A stretch of 64,000 nt of DNA from Laceyella tengchongensis (GTDB taxonomy: Bacteria; Bacillota; Bacilli; Thermoactinomycetales; Thermoactinomycetaceae): positions 1-64,000 of the forward strand of contig NZ_FXTU01000006.1 of NCBI RefSeq assembly GCF_900182735.1. Direction: 5' to 3'. The notes beneath the pieces were generated by a model. It searched no databases, had not been told where the DNA came from, and worked only from the letters and a program-made list of their open reading frames with translations. How positions within the stretch are numbered: the stretch's first letter is position 1; each line of letters begins with the position of its first letter. Both the position numbers and the translations under genes were made by a program. Below, piece by piece: positions 51,824-60,842 of this stretch.

Positions 51824-52216
51824 TCATGGTTTAGTGTTTACGCCGATCATGCCGCCCAACCCACCGACGGCGAAGGCGAAGCAGAGAAAAGCCAACGGGT
51901 TGATGGTAGGGGCCGCGTCAAACGCCAAGAAGCTCAGCAGCCAGACCAATAACACGAACAGCACGCCTTGAATTCCGCCTATCATCCATCCTTTCCGCCC
52001 CGCGCGGCGTCCGGAAGCCAGTCCGCCGGCGAAGAGAGCGCCTGCGTTCACAATGTAGGAAATGGCTGTCACATTGTCTGACGGCAACGACGTATATCTG
52101 AGGCCCAACGCGGCGAGGAAAGAGCAGAACAAAATGATTCCCCAGATCCAACATTGGCCCACAAGCCAAGGGGATTGCCATCCCTTTTTTGCAGTGTCAA
52201 ACAAAGCTTCTTTCAT
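51824..52216 (-). CDS. yrzE: TIGR04086-family membrane protein (YrzE-like)
   Basis: This 130-residue protein has four membrane helices with glycine-rich cores (AGALFAGGLASGRRAGRKGWMIG region at about 60-85). This matches the TIGR04086/YrzE family found between yajC and DUF421 genes in bacilli; here the leucine operon separates it from yajC. Function unknown. AAAGGAGG lies before ATG 52216; a longer reading to 52291 lacks a site. Confidence 0.8.
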   Translation of the reverse strand: MKEALFDTAKKGWQSPWLVGQCWIWGIILFCSFLAALGLRYTSLPSDNVTAISYIVNAGALFAGGLASGRRAGRKGWMIGGIQGVLFVLLVWLLSFLAFDAAPTINPLAFLCFAFAVGGLGGMIGVNTKP

Positions 52217-52389
52217 CCTCTGACCTCCTTTGGGCAAGTTGGTACATGTTATGACAGGCGAGTCCAAAATATCACTGTCCGGGTCAGACATAAAAATGGA
52301 TCGCGCTGCGGAAACTAACCGGTGAATTACGTCACGTGGAGCGATGTCAGGGGAGCCTGTAAGTCTGGATGAAAGGAGGTTGCCGAAAC

Positions 52390-53073
52390 ATGGGGTCTAT
52401 CCTCTTGCGCACCGTATTCATTTATGTGTTTCTCCTAGTCATCATGCGTGTCATGGGGAAACGGGAGATCGGTAAGTTGTCGATTTTTGATTTGGTTGTT
52501 TCTTTCATGATCGCCGACATTTCGTCCATGGCCATCGAAAACAAAGAGGAACCGCTGATCACCTGGATTTCCCCGATCATCCTGTTAGCTGCTTTGCAAA
52601 TTTTGTTATCCTTCATTTTGATTAAAAGCGAACGGATTCGGAATTGGGTGGAGGGTAGTCCGGTTCCGTTGATTGAAAATGGGAAAATCGTCGACAAGAA
52701 TATGGCCAAGTTGCGATACAATCTGGATGATTTGCTCACCCAGTTGCGGGAAAAAAACATTCCCGATGTCTCCGATGTGGAATTTGCGGTGTTGGAAACG
52801 ACAGGGAAGCTGAGCGTGTTTCCTAAAGAGGAGAAACGGCCTGCATTCAAGGAGGATGTGAGACGGGATCTCAAACAGTTTCGGATGCCTATCCCCGTGA
52901 TCATCGACGGGAAGGTGCAGGAAGAAGGACTCAAAAAGTTGGGGCAAAACCGCTTTTGGCTCAAGGCGGAAATCCAAAAGCGGGGTTTGAAAGATTTTAA
53001 AGAGGTGTTTTATGCGGCGGTGAACTACGAAGGGCGGTTGTACATTGATCGGAAGGACCGCCCAACGCGTTAA
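52390..53073 (+). CDS. DUF421/YetF-family membrane protein (YrbG position)
   Basis: This 227-residue protein has three N-terminal membrane helices (1-75), with VMGKREIGKLSIFDLVVSFM as family motif, and a C-terminal cytosolic YetF domain (85-215; PVPLIENGKIVDKNM, PVIIDGKVQEEGL). B. subtilis YrbG is the likely counterpart, between yrzE and spoVB. Function is not established; spore germination roles are known for some paralogues. AAAGGAGG lies 12 nt before ATG 52390. Its stop overlaps the spoVB stop tail to tail. Confidence 0.87.
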   Translation: MGSILLRTVFIYVFLLVIMRVMGKREIGKLSIFDLVVSFMIADISSMAIENKEEPLITWISPIILLAALQILLSFILIKSERIRNWVEGSPVPLIENGKIVDKNMAKLRYNLDDLLTQLREKNIPDVSDVEFAVLETTGKLSVFPKEEKRPAFKEDVRRDLKQFRMPIPVIIDGKVQEEGLKKLGQNRFWLKAEIQKRGLKDFKEVFYAAVNYEGRLYIDRKDRPTR

Positions 53074-54644
53074 TGGGGCAGGCATTTGGCCATCCATTTG
53101 CCGACATAGGGAATACGCCGCACGTCATCTTTGCGGATCAGTGAGAGCGACACTAGGCACAGCGCGTAGATGGACAAACTGCCGAAAAAGCCGGCCGCGG
53201 TTTGGGCGAATAAGGTCCAGTGTTCCATATGGATGCAGGTATAGGTGACTAAGCCTGTGGCTGCGGTGGCGACGCACAGTTTGCCCAGATCTTTCAAAGG
53301 AAGACGGAAAGAAATGACTTTTAATATATCGATGAAATGCAGGGTCGTGACGATGACAATGCCGCAATTGATGGCCAAGGCGACCCCGTCGATCCCCAAT
53401 TCCGGCTGGGAAGCGAGGGCAAAAATCAAGATGGTCTTAACTACCGCTCCGATGATGGAATTGCGCATGGGGGCTTTCGCGTTATCCAATCCTTGCAATA
53501 CCGATGCGAAGGGGCCTTGCATGGCATGCAACACAGTGAAGGGAGCCATGATTTGGATTAGCCGCGCTACATCGGTTTGGCGGTAGAGCAGGATGGATAG
53601 CGGTTCCGCCAGCATATACATGAGCAAGGCGCTTGGCAATGCCACAATCAGGTTTAAGCGGACAGCCTGTTGTAGGCGGTGAGAAACCAAGCGGGTATTG
53701 TTTTGCGCTGCCGCTTCACTGATCGCCGGTACGAGCGAAACGGACAGCGCGTAAGTGATGAATGAAGGAAAAAAAACGAGCGGGATCGCCATGCCTTCCA
53801 ATTGGCCGTACAACCCAGTTGCCGCGGCCGTGGCGATGCCGGCGAGAGCCAAACTTTGCGAAACGACAATCGGTTCGATCGCATAAGAAAACGAACCAAC
53901 CAAACGGCTGGTGGTGACAGGAATGGCCAAGCGCAACAGATCGCGCAGACTTTCGCGCCATTGTTGCGAATGTTGTTTCTTGGCAAATGAGAGCTTACGC
54001 AATTTGGGGCGCCCAGCATCTCGTTTAAATGAATAAAGCAGATACAAAAGCCCGGCAAATTCGCCGATTACCATGCCGATCATGGCGCCCGCCGCCGCGT
54101 ATTCAACACCGTAAGGGAGCAGGATGGTGGCTAATATTAACACCGTAAAAATGCGCACGGTTTGCTCAATGATGGTGGACATGGCGTAAGGGCTCATGTT
54201 TTGCCGCCCCTGAAAATATCCGCGGAAGATCGAAGAGATGGCAATGATAGGAATGATTGGTGCGATGCCGAGCAACGCATAAACTGCCCGTTGGTCCGTG
54301 AGTAGCGTTTTGGCAATCCATGGAGCGAAGAGCAGGACAAAACTGGTAATCAACACACTAGTGATAACGACGATGAAGATCGATACAATGAGAATGGAGC
54401 GAATCCGTTCCGTTTCGTTTTTTGCCTCAGCTTCGGAGACCAATTTGGAGATGGCCACCGGCAATCCAGCGGTGGTGACCACAATGGTGAAAACCAGGAT
54501 GGGAAACGCCATTTGAAACAGCCCCATGCCTTCGTCCCCGATGATGCGGGAAAGAGCGATCCGATAAACAAAACCAAGGATTTTAGTGATAAGGCCTGCG
54601 CCGACTAAAATCAGCGTCCCGTATAAAAATCCCTTGCTTTTCAT
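53070..54644 (-). CDS. spoVB: Stage V sporulation protein B, MOP-family flippase
   Basis: This 524-residue polytopic protein has about 14 membrane helices of the MATE/MOP lipid-linked oligosaccharide exporter type: KILGFVYRIALSRIIGDEGMGLFQMAF, FRGYFQGRQNMSPYAMS (both family motifs, given in part). SpoVB is needed for spore cortex synthesis and probably flips a wall precursor. The place between the YrbG-like gene and comN supports SpoVB over the paralogues YtgP and YkvU. AGAGG precedes ATG 54644; a start 21 nt upstream has no site. Confidence 0.88.
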   Translation of the reverse strand: MKSKGFLYGTLILVGAGLITKILGFVYRIALSRIIGDEGMGLFQMAFPILVFTIVVTTAGLPVAISKLVSEAEAKNETERIRSILIVSIFIVVITSVLITSFVLLFAPWIAKTLLTDQRAVYALLGIAPIIPIIAISSIFRGYFQGRQNMSPYAMSTIIEQTVRIFTVLILATILLPYGVEYAAAGAMIGMVIGEFAGLLYLLYSFKRDAGRPKLRKLSFAKKQHSQQWRESLRDLLRLAIPVTTSRLVGSFSYAIEPIVVSQSLALAGIATAAATGLYGQLEGMAIPLVFFPSFITYALSVSLVPAISEAAAQNNTRLVSHRLQQAVRLNLIVALPSALLMYMLAEPLSILLYRQTDVARLIQIMAPFTVLHAMQGPFASVLQGLDNAKAPMRNSIIGAVVKTILIFALASQPELGIDGVALAINCGIVIVTTLHFIDILKVISFRLPLKDLGKLCVATAATGLVTYTCIHMEHWTLFAQTAAGFFGSLSIYALCLVSLSLIRKDDVRRIPYVGKWMAKCLPH

Positions 54645-54808
54645 AGTTCGGCCTCTCTTTCGCAAAAGTTTACTAAAACGTATGACTTGTCCGTGCGACT
54701 CATGCCAAAAAAATTGTGGAATGTACGGGTAGGATTTTGTATTCTAAAAACCGAAAGAGGATATGAACAAAAGGCAGGTTTTTGATACGCAGAGCGAGGA
54801 GGAACACC

Positions 54809-55111
54809 ATGGCAAGACAAGGATCGTTAAAGTCAGTCAGTCGGCAGAAGCAATCACAGCGCGAATTCATGAGCGAGCAGGAATTGATGACATGCATCGA
54901 GGATCTCTGCAACAGCAAAGCGGCCGAATTTCGTATGTATGGTTATGAAAATGTGACGGGTGAACAGATTTGGGCCTGCGTCTCCGAAAATTACCGGCGC
55001 GGCTGGCCCCGGTTAAACCGCCTGGTTAATGATATCATGTCGCTAAAAGCGAATCGGTTTATGAACTGGCTGATGCTGTCGGTATATAAAGATGATGATG
55101 AGCAAAAATAA
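54809..55111 (+). CDS. comN: Post-transcriptional regulator ComN
   Basis: This 100-residue helical protein has the AEFRMYGYENVTGEQIWACV and NRLVNDIMSLKANRFMNWL stretches typical of the ComN (YrzD) family. In B. subtilis ComN promotes accumulation of the comE mRNA and thus competence. GAGGAGG precedes ATG 54809. It lies between spoVB and secD as in B. subtilis. A terminator follows directly. Confidence 0.88.
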   Translation: MARQGSLKSVSRQKQSQREFMSEQELMTCIEDLCNSKAAEFRMYGYENVTGEQIWACVSENYRRGWPRLNRLVNDIMSLKANRFMNWLMLSVYKDDDEQK

Positions 55112-55162
55112 AAAACGGGCGAACATTTTCTATCGAGTTGGGAATGTTCGCCCCGTTTTTTT
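55111..55162 (+). terminator. Terminator after comN
   Basis: AAAACGGGCGAACATT pairs with AATGTTCGCCCCGTTTT, followed by T residues that run straight into the -35 box of the secD promoter. Confidence 0.8.
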
Positions 55163-55189
55163 GACAGGGTTGGACGCATTCATTACAAT
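55161..55189 (+). promoter_or_regulatory. Sigma-A promoter of secD-secF
   Basis: TTGACA (55161-55166), a 17-nt spacer and TACAAT (55184-55189). The leader to secD is about 145 nt. Confidence 0.8.
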
Positions 55190-55339
55190 CAGACTAGGCG
55201 TACGTTAGACAGAGTATTAGGAAAATAAATAATAACTTTACCCATTTGTCATTAATCGTGAGCTCCTTGAAAATTGACATTCCTTCAGATGCGCCGGATA
55301 ATGAGTATGTTGGTGTGATACATAAAAGGAGGAGCAACC

Positions 55340-56569
55340 ATGAAGATTCGCAAGGGCAAACTGGTGGCTTTTTGCCTGATGGTGGTGGTGATACTGGGCA
55401 CTGTCGCCACAACCACACTCGACGTATGGAATAACATAACCAAAGGCCTTGACCTCCAGGGCGGGTTTGAAGTGCTGTATGAAACGGAACAAAAAAATGT
55501 TAGCCTAGATGCCCTGAAGGACACCGCTGCTGCGTTGAACAACCGGATCAACGTGTTGGGGGTGAGCGAACCGGAGATCACCGTTGAAGGGGGCAACCGT
55601 ATTCGCGTGCAACTGGCTGGGGTCAAAGACCAGAACAAAGCGCGTGAAATGCTTGGAAAACAAGCGAAGCTGACCTTTCGTGACCCTACCGGTAAAAAGA
55701 TATTGATGGAAGGGAAAGACCTCAAGGAAAACGGGGCTGGTGTGGGTTATGACCAATTAAACCGTCCCGTGGTGACGCTAAAGTTGAAAGACCCGAAGAA
55801 ATTTGAAAACATTACGCGCACCTACCTAGGACAACAACTTCCGATCTATTTGGATGACAATCTGCTCAGCGCGCCGCAAGTGCAAACGGTCATTGCGGGT
55901 GGGGAGGCACAGATCTCGGGGCAAAAAGATGTGAAAGAGGCACAGGAATTGGCCGACTTGCTCAATGCTGGGGCCATTCCACTGAAGTTGAAAGAAGTGC
56001 AAAGCTACTCCGTTGACGCGTCGCTTGGCGCTGATTCGTTGCGCGACAGTTTGATTGCTGGATTGTACGCGCTTATCGCCATCTTTATTTTCGTCATCGG
56101 TGTGTACCGCTTGCCCGGCTTTATCGCCGTGATCACGCTTATCGCTTACTCTTACCTCGTGCTGTTGACATTCATGTTGCTTGATGTGACCCTGACGTTG
56201 CCAGGAATCGCCGCGTTTATCCTAGGGATCGGGATGGCGGTCGACGCCAACATCATCATGAACGAACGGATTCGCGACGAACTCCGGATCGGACGAAGCA
56301 TCGCTGGTGCGGTCAAAGCGGGTTCCAAGCGTTCGTTCCTGACCATCTTCGACGCCAACATCACGACCGTTATTGCCGCGGTTGTGCTGTTCATCTTCGG
56401 TACCTCCGCAGTCAAGGGCTTTTCGGTTTCGCTGATTGTGGGGATTATCGTCAGCTTCCTCACTGCTGTGGCGCTGTCGCGGATCATGATGACGCTCTTG
56501 GTTCGGTCCAATTTGCTTAAGCGGCCAGGATTGTTTGGCGTAAGGGAGGATGAGATCAGTGACCTATAA
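55340..56569 (+). CDS. secD: Protein translocase subunit SecD
   Basis: This 409-residue membrane protein has an N-terminal helix, the GLDLQGGFEVLYE motif, a P1-type extracytoplasmic domain (about 40-230) and six helices with LPGIAAFILGIGMAVDANIIMNERI (positions about 290-315), a SecD signature. It uses the proton gradient to help pull secreted proteins. AGGAGGAG precedes ATG 55340. SecF is a separate overlapping gene, unlike the fused SecDF of B. subtilis. Confidence 0.96.
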   Translation: MKIRKGKLVAFCLMVVVILGTVATTTLDVWNNITKGLDLQGGFEVLYETEQKNVSLDALKDTAAALNNRINVLGVSEPEITVEGGNRIRVQLAGVKDQNKAREMLGKQAKLTFRDPTGKKILMEGKDLKENGAGVGYDQLNRPVVTLKLKDPKKFENITRTYLGQQLPIYLDDNLLSAPQVQTVIAGGEAQISGQKDVKEAQELADLLNAGAIPLKLKEVQSYSVDASLGADSLRDSLIAGLYALIAIFIFVIGVYRLPGFIAVITLIAYSYLVLLTFMLLDVTLTLPGIAAFILGIGMAVDANIIMNERIRDELRIGRSIAGAVKAGSKRSFLTIFDANITTVIAAVVLFIFGTSAVKGFSVSLIVGIIVSFLTAVALSRIMMTLLVRSNLLKRPGLFGVREDEISDL

Positions 56570-57467
56570 GTTCGATATCATCAAGCACCGCAAAACGTAT
56601 CTGCTCATCGCCCTAGCCGTGATGGCGGTGTGTGTTGTGTCCCTTGTATGGCAAGGGCTGAACCTTGGAATCGACTTTAAAAGCGGAACCCGCCTGGATA
56701 TTTCACTGGCACCCAATGCAAAGATCGAGAAAGCGCGCGAGGCGCTGGAGGATATGGGCTACAATAATCCCAACATCCGTATAGGTGGCACGAAAAATGA
56801 GATTGTCATCTTCCGTGTGGACAAGTCCTTGTCACGGCAAGATATTCAAAAGATCAAAGCAAAATTCCAAGAAACGTTTAACCTGACTCCTAAAGTGCAA
56901 GAACAAAGAGTAGACCCGATCATCGGGCGCGAATTGGCGAGCAATGCGATCAAGGCTACCGTGATCGCGTCGCTCTGTATCGTGGTGTATGTGGCGTTTC
57001 GCTTTGAGTGGCGGTTTGGGGTGGCGGCGGTGATCGCCTTGGTTTATGACTCGCTGTTTACCATCGGGATGTTTTCACTGTTGCGTTTAGAAGTGGACGT
57101 CGTTTTTATCGCCGCTGTATTGACCATCATCGGGTATTCGATCAATGACACCATCGTGATCTTTGACCGGATCCGTGAAAATATGGAAACGATGAAGCCG
57201 AAGAAATGGGAAGACTTGGCGAAGGTAGTCAATGTCAGCATCAACCAGACCTTGACGCGTTCGATCAACACGGTGTTGACGGTGGCTTTTGCCGCTTTTG
57301 CCTTATGGCTGTTGGGCGGGGAGAGCATCGCAAACTTCTCTTTGGCCCTGTTGTTTGGCCTGATTTCCGGGGCTTATTCTTCCATTTTTGTGGCGAGCCC
57401 ATTGTGGATTGGTTGGAAGTGGAAAGCGATGCAAAAGAAAAATGGGGAGCCGGTGGCGGCGGAATAA
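56559..57467 (+). CDS. secF: Protein translocase subunit SecF
   Basis: This 302-residue protein has six membrane helices with GIDFKSGTRLDISL, VAFRFEWRFGVAAVIALVYD and IGYSINDTIVIFDRIREN, SecF signatures. GGGAGG lies 9 nt before GTG 56559; ATG 56550 directly abuts that site and is less likely. It overlaps secD by 11 bp. Confidence 0.95.
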   Translation: MTYKFDIIKHRKTYLLIALAVMAVCVVSLVWQGLNLGIDFKSGTRLDISLAPNAKIEKAREALEDMGYNNPNIRIGGTKNEIVIFRVDKSLSRQDIQKIKAKFQETFNLTPKVQEQRVDPIIGRELASNAIKATVIASLCIVVYVAFRFEWRFGVAAVIALVYDSLFTIGMFSLLRLEVDVVFIAAVLTIIGYSINDTIVIFDRIRENMETMKPKKWEDLAKVVNVSINQTLTRSINTVLTVAFAAFALWLLGGESIANFSLALLFGLISGAYSSIFVASPLWIGWKWKAMQKKNGEPVAAE

Positions 57468-57483
57468 CCGCCAATCTGGCTTC

Positions 57484-57517
57484 AAGAGGCCGCGGCGATA
57501 TGCCTGCGGCCTCTTTT
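57484..57517 (+). terminator. Terminator after secF
   Basis: AAGAGGCCGC/GCGGCCTCTT stem followed by TTTC. Confidence 0.75.
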
Positions 57518-57592
57518 CATGACAATAAGTTTCTCCTGCCCTATTTGGGCTTTGTGATATAATGAATGACGCAAAGCGAGGTGAACGTGAAC

Positions 57593-60013
57593 GTGTTGCA
57601 CGCAAAAACGCGTTGGCATAAAGTGGAGCCGGACGAGGCGGTGGTCGCCAAGCTGGCCGCCGAGTGCGGAATTGACCCCTTGATCGCCCGGCTCTTGGTG
57701 CGAAGGGGAATTGATGATAGTGAAGCGGCCAACAAATTTCTCAAGCCAAAATTGGAATATTTGCACGACCCTTATCTGCTGGACGGAATGAAGGCTGCCG
57801 TGGAGCGGATCAAGCAAGCGATAGCGGACAAAGAGAAAATTCTCATCTACGGCGATTATGATGCAGACGGAGTGAGTAGCACCAGCTTGTTGCTCCATGT
57901 GATGAGAACGCTTCAGGCGGATGTGGACTATTATATCCCCAACCGTTTTCGGGAGGGGTACGGCATAAATAAAGAGGCGCTGGCCTTGGCCAAAGAGCGT
58001 GGTTTTGGCTTAGTGGTGTCGGTGGATACGGGGATCAGCGCGGTGACGGAAGCAGAGGTGGCGAAACAGCTCGGACTCGATCTGATCATCACCGACCACC
58101 ATGAGCCGCCGGAGCAGCTGCCGGACGCTTATGCGGTGATCAATCCCAAGAAACCGGGGTGCCCATATCCATTTAAGATGTTGGCCGGAGTCGGGGTGGC
58201 GTTCAAGCTGGCGACCGCCCTTTTAGGACGCATTCCGGAAGAGTGGTTGGAATTAGTGGCACTTGGCACCATTGCGGACTTGGTTCCGTTGACGGATGAA
58301 AACCGAATTTTGGCCGCTTTTGGTTTGGAGCGGATGAATCGACGGGAATTGACCGGAATGCGGGCGTTGCTAGATGTTGCCGGCATTCAGCGGGAGGTGA
58401 CGGCGGGCCATGTCGGCTTTGCGCTGGGGCCGCGGATCAATGCCAGCGGCCGCCTGGATTCGGCTGATTCGGCTGTGCGGTTGCTGATCACCGATAATGA
58501 AGAGGAAGCGCGGATGTTGGCAGAAGAGCTGGATGAGGTGAACCGGGAACGGCAAGAATTAGTGGAAGAGATGACCCAAGAAGCGATTGCCGAAGTGGAG
58601 CAGGATAAGGAGCGGCACCAACACGTCATCGTCGTCGCCCAAAAAGGGTGGAACGTGGGTGTGGTCGGCATTGTCGCATCACGCTTGGTGGAAAAATACT
58701 ACCGTCCGGCGATCGTGCTGAGCATTGATGAGGAAAAAGGCACAGCCAAAGGCTCCGCGCGTAGCATTTCCGCTTTTCATTTGTACCGCGCGCTTGCGGA
58801 ATGCCAGGAATGGTTGCCGCATTTCGGGGGGCACGCCATGGCAGCGGGGATGACATTGCCCATCGAAAACATCGCTCCTTTTCATCAACACCTCAGCCGA
58901 CTGGCACAACAATGGTTGACGGACGAGGATTATGTGCCGCAAACGGCATTGGAAGATGAATTGCGTTTGGAGCGGGTGCAATTGCCCTTGATAGAGCAAA
59001 TCGAAGCGCTCGCTCCATACGGCATGGGCAATCCCACTCCCCTGTTTGCGTTTGACAATCTGAAATTGTTGCGGTTGCAACTGATGGGGCGCGATAATGA
59101 GCATGTCAAAATGATCTTGCAGGATGGGGAACACTTGCTAGAAGGCATCGCTTTCCGAGCGGGAGGCATGGAGAAGGAGATTTCCCCTTGCGCCCGGTTG
59201 CGCGTATTGGGGGAATTGCAGGTAAACGAGTGGAATGGCAAACGTTCGCCACAGTTGATTATCAAGGATGTGGCCATCCCCCATTTGCAAATATTTGATT
59301 GGCGCAGCAACCGCAAACAACTGGACCGCTTTCTAGATATGGATGCGGAGGAGTGCCTCTTCGTCTGCGGAGCCGGTTCCGAGGATGAGGAACTGTTGCG
59401 GGGAGCCAAGTATCATGTGGTTTCGTGGGAAGCGCTAGGGCAAGGCAGATGCGATGAAGAGCAGATCAAGCGGGCGAAGCGCGTCGTATGGGTGCAAGCT
59501 CCGCCAACCATGTCAGTCTGCAAAAAGAGCTTGCCTTATTTTGCCAATGCTGAACGCTTGTACCTGTTGTTCGGTGATAAGGAATTTGACGATATGCTGG
59601 TCAAAACCCCGACCCGGGAAGAATTTAAGAAGCTGTACAGCGTATTGGTCGGCAAGGAGAAAATTTCATTGTCCAAACATTTTTCGTCTTTGGCTCGTGT
59701 CACGGGATTGCAAAAACGGGCGCTTTCCTTTATGATTCAAGTGTTTGCGGAGTGTGGCTTTATTTCGCTCAATCAAGGTGAAATCAAGATTCATCCTAAT
59801 CCAAACAAAAAACCATTAACTGAGTCGGTGCTGTATCAAAAACAGATAGAGCGAGAAGAAGTATTTCGCACCCTTGTGTACTCGACATATCTGGAATTGT
59901 GCCAGTTCTTGGTGTCAACGATTGCTTTCACACATATAGGAGGCTTAGCAAATGAACTTCAAAGAGAAAATCAGAGTGATTCCAGACTATCCGCAACCGG
60001 GGATTCGGTTTAA
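57593..60013 (+). CDS. recJ: Single-stranded-DNA exonuclease RecJ
   Basis: This 806-residue 5'-3' exonuclease has the DHH domain motifs YGDYDADGVSSTSLL, VSVDTGISAV and IITDHHEPP, the DHHA1 motif GGHAMAAGMTL (about 415) and an OB-like domain after it. A C-terminal region of about 220 residues follows, as in Bacillota RecJ. It acts in recombination and mismatch/base repair. GAGGTGA lies 8 nt before GTG 57593; ATG 57566 and GTG 57581/57587 are also in frame. The reading frame runs 62 bp into apt, longer than usual. Confidence 0.94.
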   Translation: MLHAKTRWHKVEPDEAVVAKLAAECGIDPLIARLLVRRGIDDSEAANKFLKPKLEYLHDPYLLDGMKAAVERIKQAIADKEKILIYGDYDADGVSSTSLLLHVMRTLQADVDYYIPNRFREGYGINKEALALAKERGFGLVVSVDTGISAVTEAEVAKQLGLDLIITDHHEPPEQLPDAYAVINPKKPGCPYPFKMLAGVGVAFKLATALLGRIPEEWLELVALGTIADLVPLTDENRILAAFGLERMNRRELTGMRALLDVAGIQREVTAGHVGFALGPRINASGRLDSADSAVRLLITDNEEEARMLAEELDEVNRERQELVEEMTQEAIAEVEQDKERHQHVIVVAQKGWNVGVVGIVASRLVEKYYRPAIVLSIDEEKGTAKGSARSISAFHLYRALAECQEWLPHFGGHAMAAGMTLPIENIAPFHQHLSRLAQQWLTDEDYVPQTALEDELRLERVQLPLIEQIEALAPYGMGNPTPLFAFDNLKLLRLQLMGRDNEHVKMILQDGEHLLEGIAFRAGGMEKEISPCARLRVLGELQVNEWNGKRSPQLIIKDVAIPHLQIFDWRSNRKQLDRFLDMDAEECLFVCGAGSEDEELLRGAKYHVVSWEALGQGRCDEEQIKRAKRVVWVQAPPTMSVCKKSLPYFANAERLYLLFGDKEFDDMLVKTPTREEFKKLYSVLVGKEKISLSKHFSSLARVTGLQKRALSFMIQVFAECGFISLNQGEIKIHPNPNKKPLTESVLYQKQIEREEVFRTLVYSTYLELCQFLVSTIAFTHIGGLANELQRENQSDSRLSATGDSV

Positions 60014-60467
60014 AGACATCACCACCCTTTTGCAAGATGGCGCGGCATACCGGGCGGCGATTGACGAATTGAAAGAGCAATTAAAAGACGTAGAGATTGA
60101 TGTGATCGTGGGCCCTGAAGCGCGCGGTTTCGTCGTGGGCGCGCCTCTTGCTTACGCTTTGGGAGTCGGGTTTGTACCCGTTCGCAAAAAAGGGAAGTTG
60201 CCCGGTGAAACGATTGAAGCCAGCTACAGCTTGGAGTATGGCAAGGACTTGCTCGCTATGCATAAAGATGCGATCAAACCGGGCCAAAAAGTGCTGATTG
60301 CGGACGATTTGCTGGCTACCGGTGGAACCATTTCCGCCACGCTCGATTTGGTGAAACAGTTGCAGGGAGTGCCGGTGGCTGCTGCGTTCCTGATTGAGCT
60401 GAACTATCTGGAAGGCCGCAAGAAGTTAGATGGGCTTAATGTGGTTTCATTAGTGCAATATGATTGA
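59952..60467 (+). CDS. apt: Adenine phosphoribosyltransferase
   Basis: This 171-residue purine salvage enzyme has the PRPP-binding loop VLIADDLLATGGTISA, FKDITTLLQDGAAY near the N-terminus and GPEARGFVVGAPLAYALG. It makes AMP from adenine and PRPP. TAGGAGG lies before ATG 59952, inside the end of recJ. The order recJ-apt is common in bacilli; relA, usually next, is not here. Confidence 0.97.
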   Translation: MNFKEKIRVIPDYPQPGIRFKDITTLLQDGAAYRAAIDELKEQLKDVEIDVIVGPEARGFVVGAPLAYALGVGFVPVRKKGKLPGETIEASYSLEYGKDLLAMHKDAIKPGQKVLIADDLLATGGTISATLDLVKQLQGVPVAAAFLIELNYLEGRKKLDGLNVVSLVQYD

Positions 60468-60472
60468 TAGAG

Positions 60473-60504
60473 AGTCACCCTATATGCAGGGTGGCTTTTT
60501 TTTT
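60473..60504 (+). terminator. Terminator after apt
   Basis: AGTCACCCT/AGGGTGGCT stem with a 6-nt loop followed by nine T residues. Confidence 0.85.
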
Positions 60505-60587
60505 GAGAGGGGGGCAGGGAGTGGTGGCAGGGTGTTGGCAATTGATTCGAGCTCCAGCGCACTGAACCACTGTTGATGTTGCTTCTA

Positions 60588-60717
60588 GAGCGTGTCTGAT
60601 GAATAGGCTAGCGGCTCCAAAACCATTTTCTCATTCGCTTCACGCGTGGCGAGCGCTCCTCGAGAAAAGCTTTTTCCGCCGCTTCTTCCCTACCAACTTG
60701 ATTTGCCAGACACACCC
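60588..60717. mobile_element. Possible MITE or IS remnant (130 bp)
   Basis: The ends GAGCGTGTCTG (60588-60598) and CAGACACACCC (60707-60717) are inverted repeats matching at 9 of 11 positions. Both are flanked by TA, as expected of a TA target duplication. Inside, TTTTCTC (60626) and GAGAAAA (60662) are inverted too. No transposase is encoded. Ends of this GNG(T)GTGTCTG type occur in several IS families; I cannot name the parent. Confidence 0.5.
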
Positions 60718-60772
60718 TAAGAGTGATATCGGCAGGGGTTCATTTTTTTGCCTTTCTGTATTAATACAGATG

Positions 60773-60801
60773 TTGATATGTTTCTATTGTTATAATATAA
60801 T
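60773..60801 (+). promoter_or_regulatory. Sigma-A promoter of the 48-codon gene
   Basis: TTGATA (60773-60778), a 17-nt spacer and TATAAT (60796-60801), about 40 nt before the GTG start. Confidence 0.7.
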
Positions 60802-60842
60802 TTAGATAAATAAATCCATTCACAAGTTGGGAGGAGTTCTTC

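Noticed and set aside
60599..60805. 68-codon plus-strand ORF across the MITE-like element
   Set aside because: It runs through the inverted repeat end and the promoter of the next gene and has no ribosome site.
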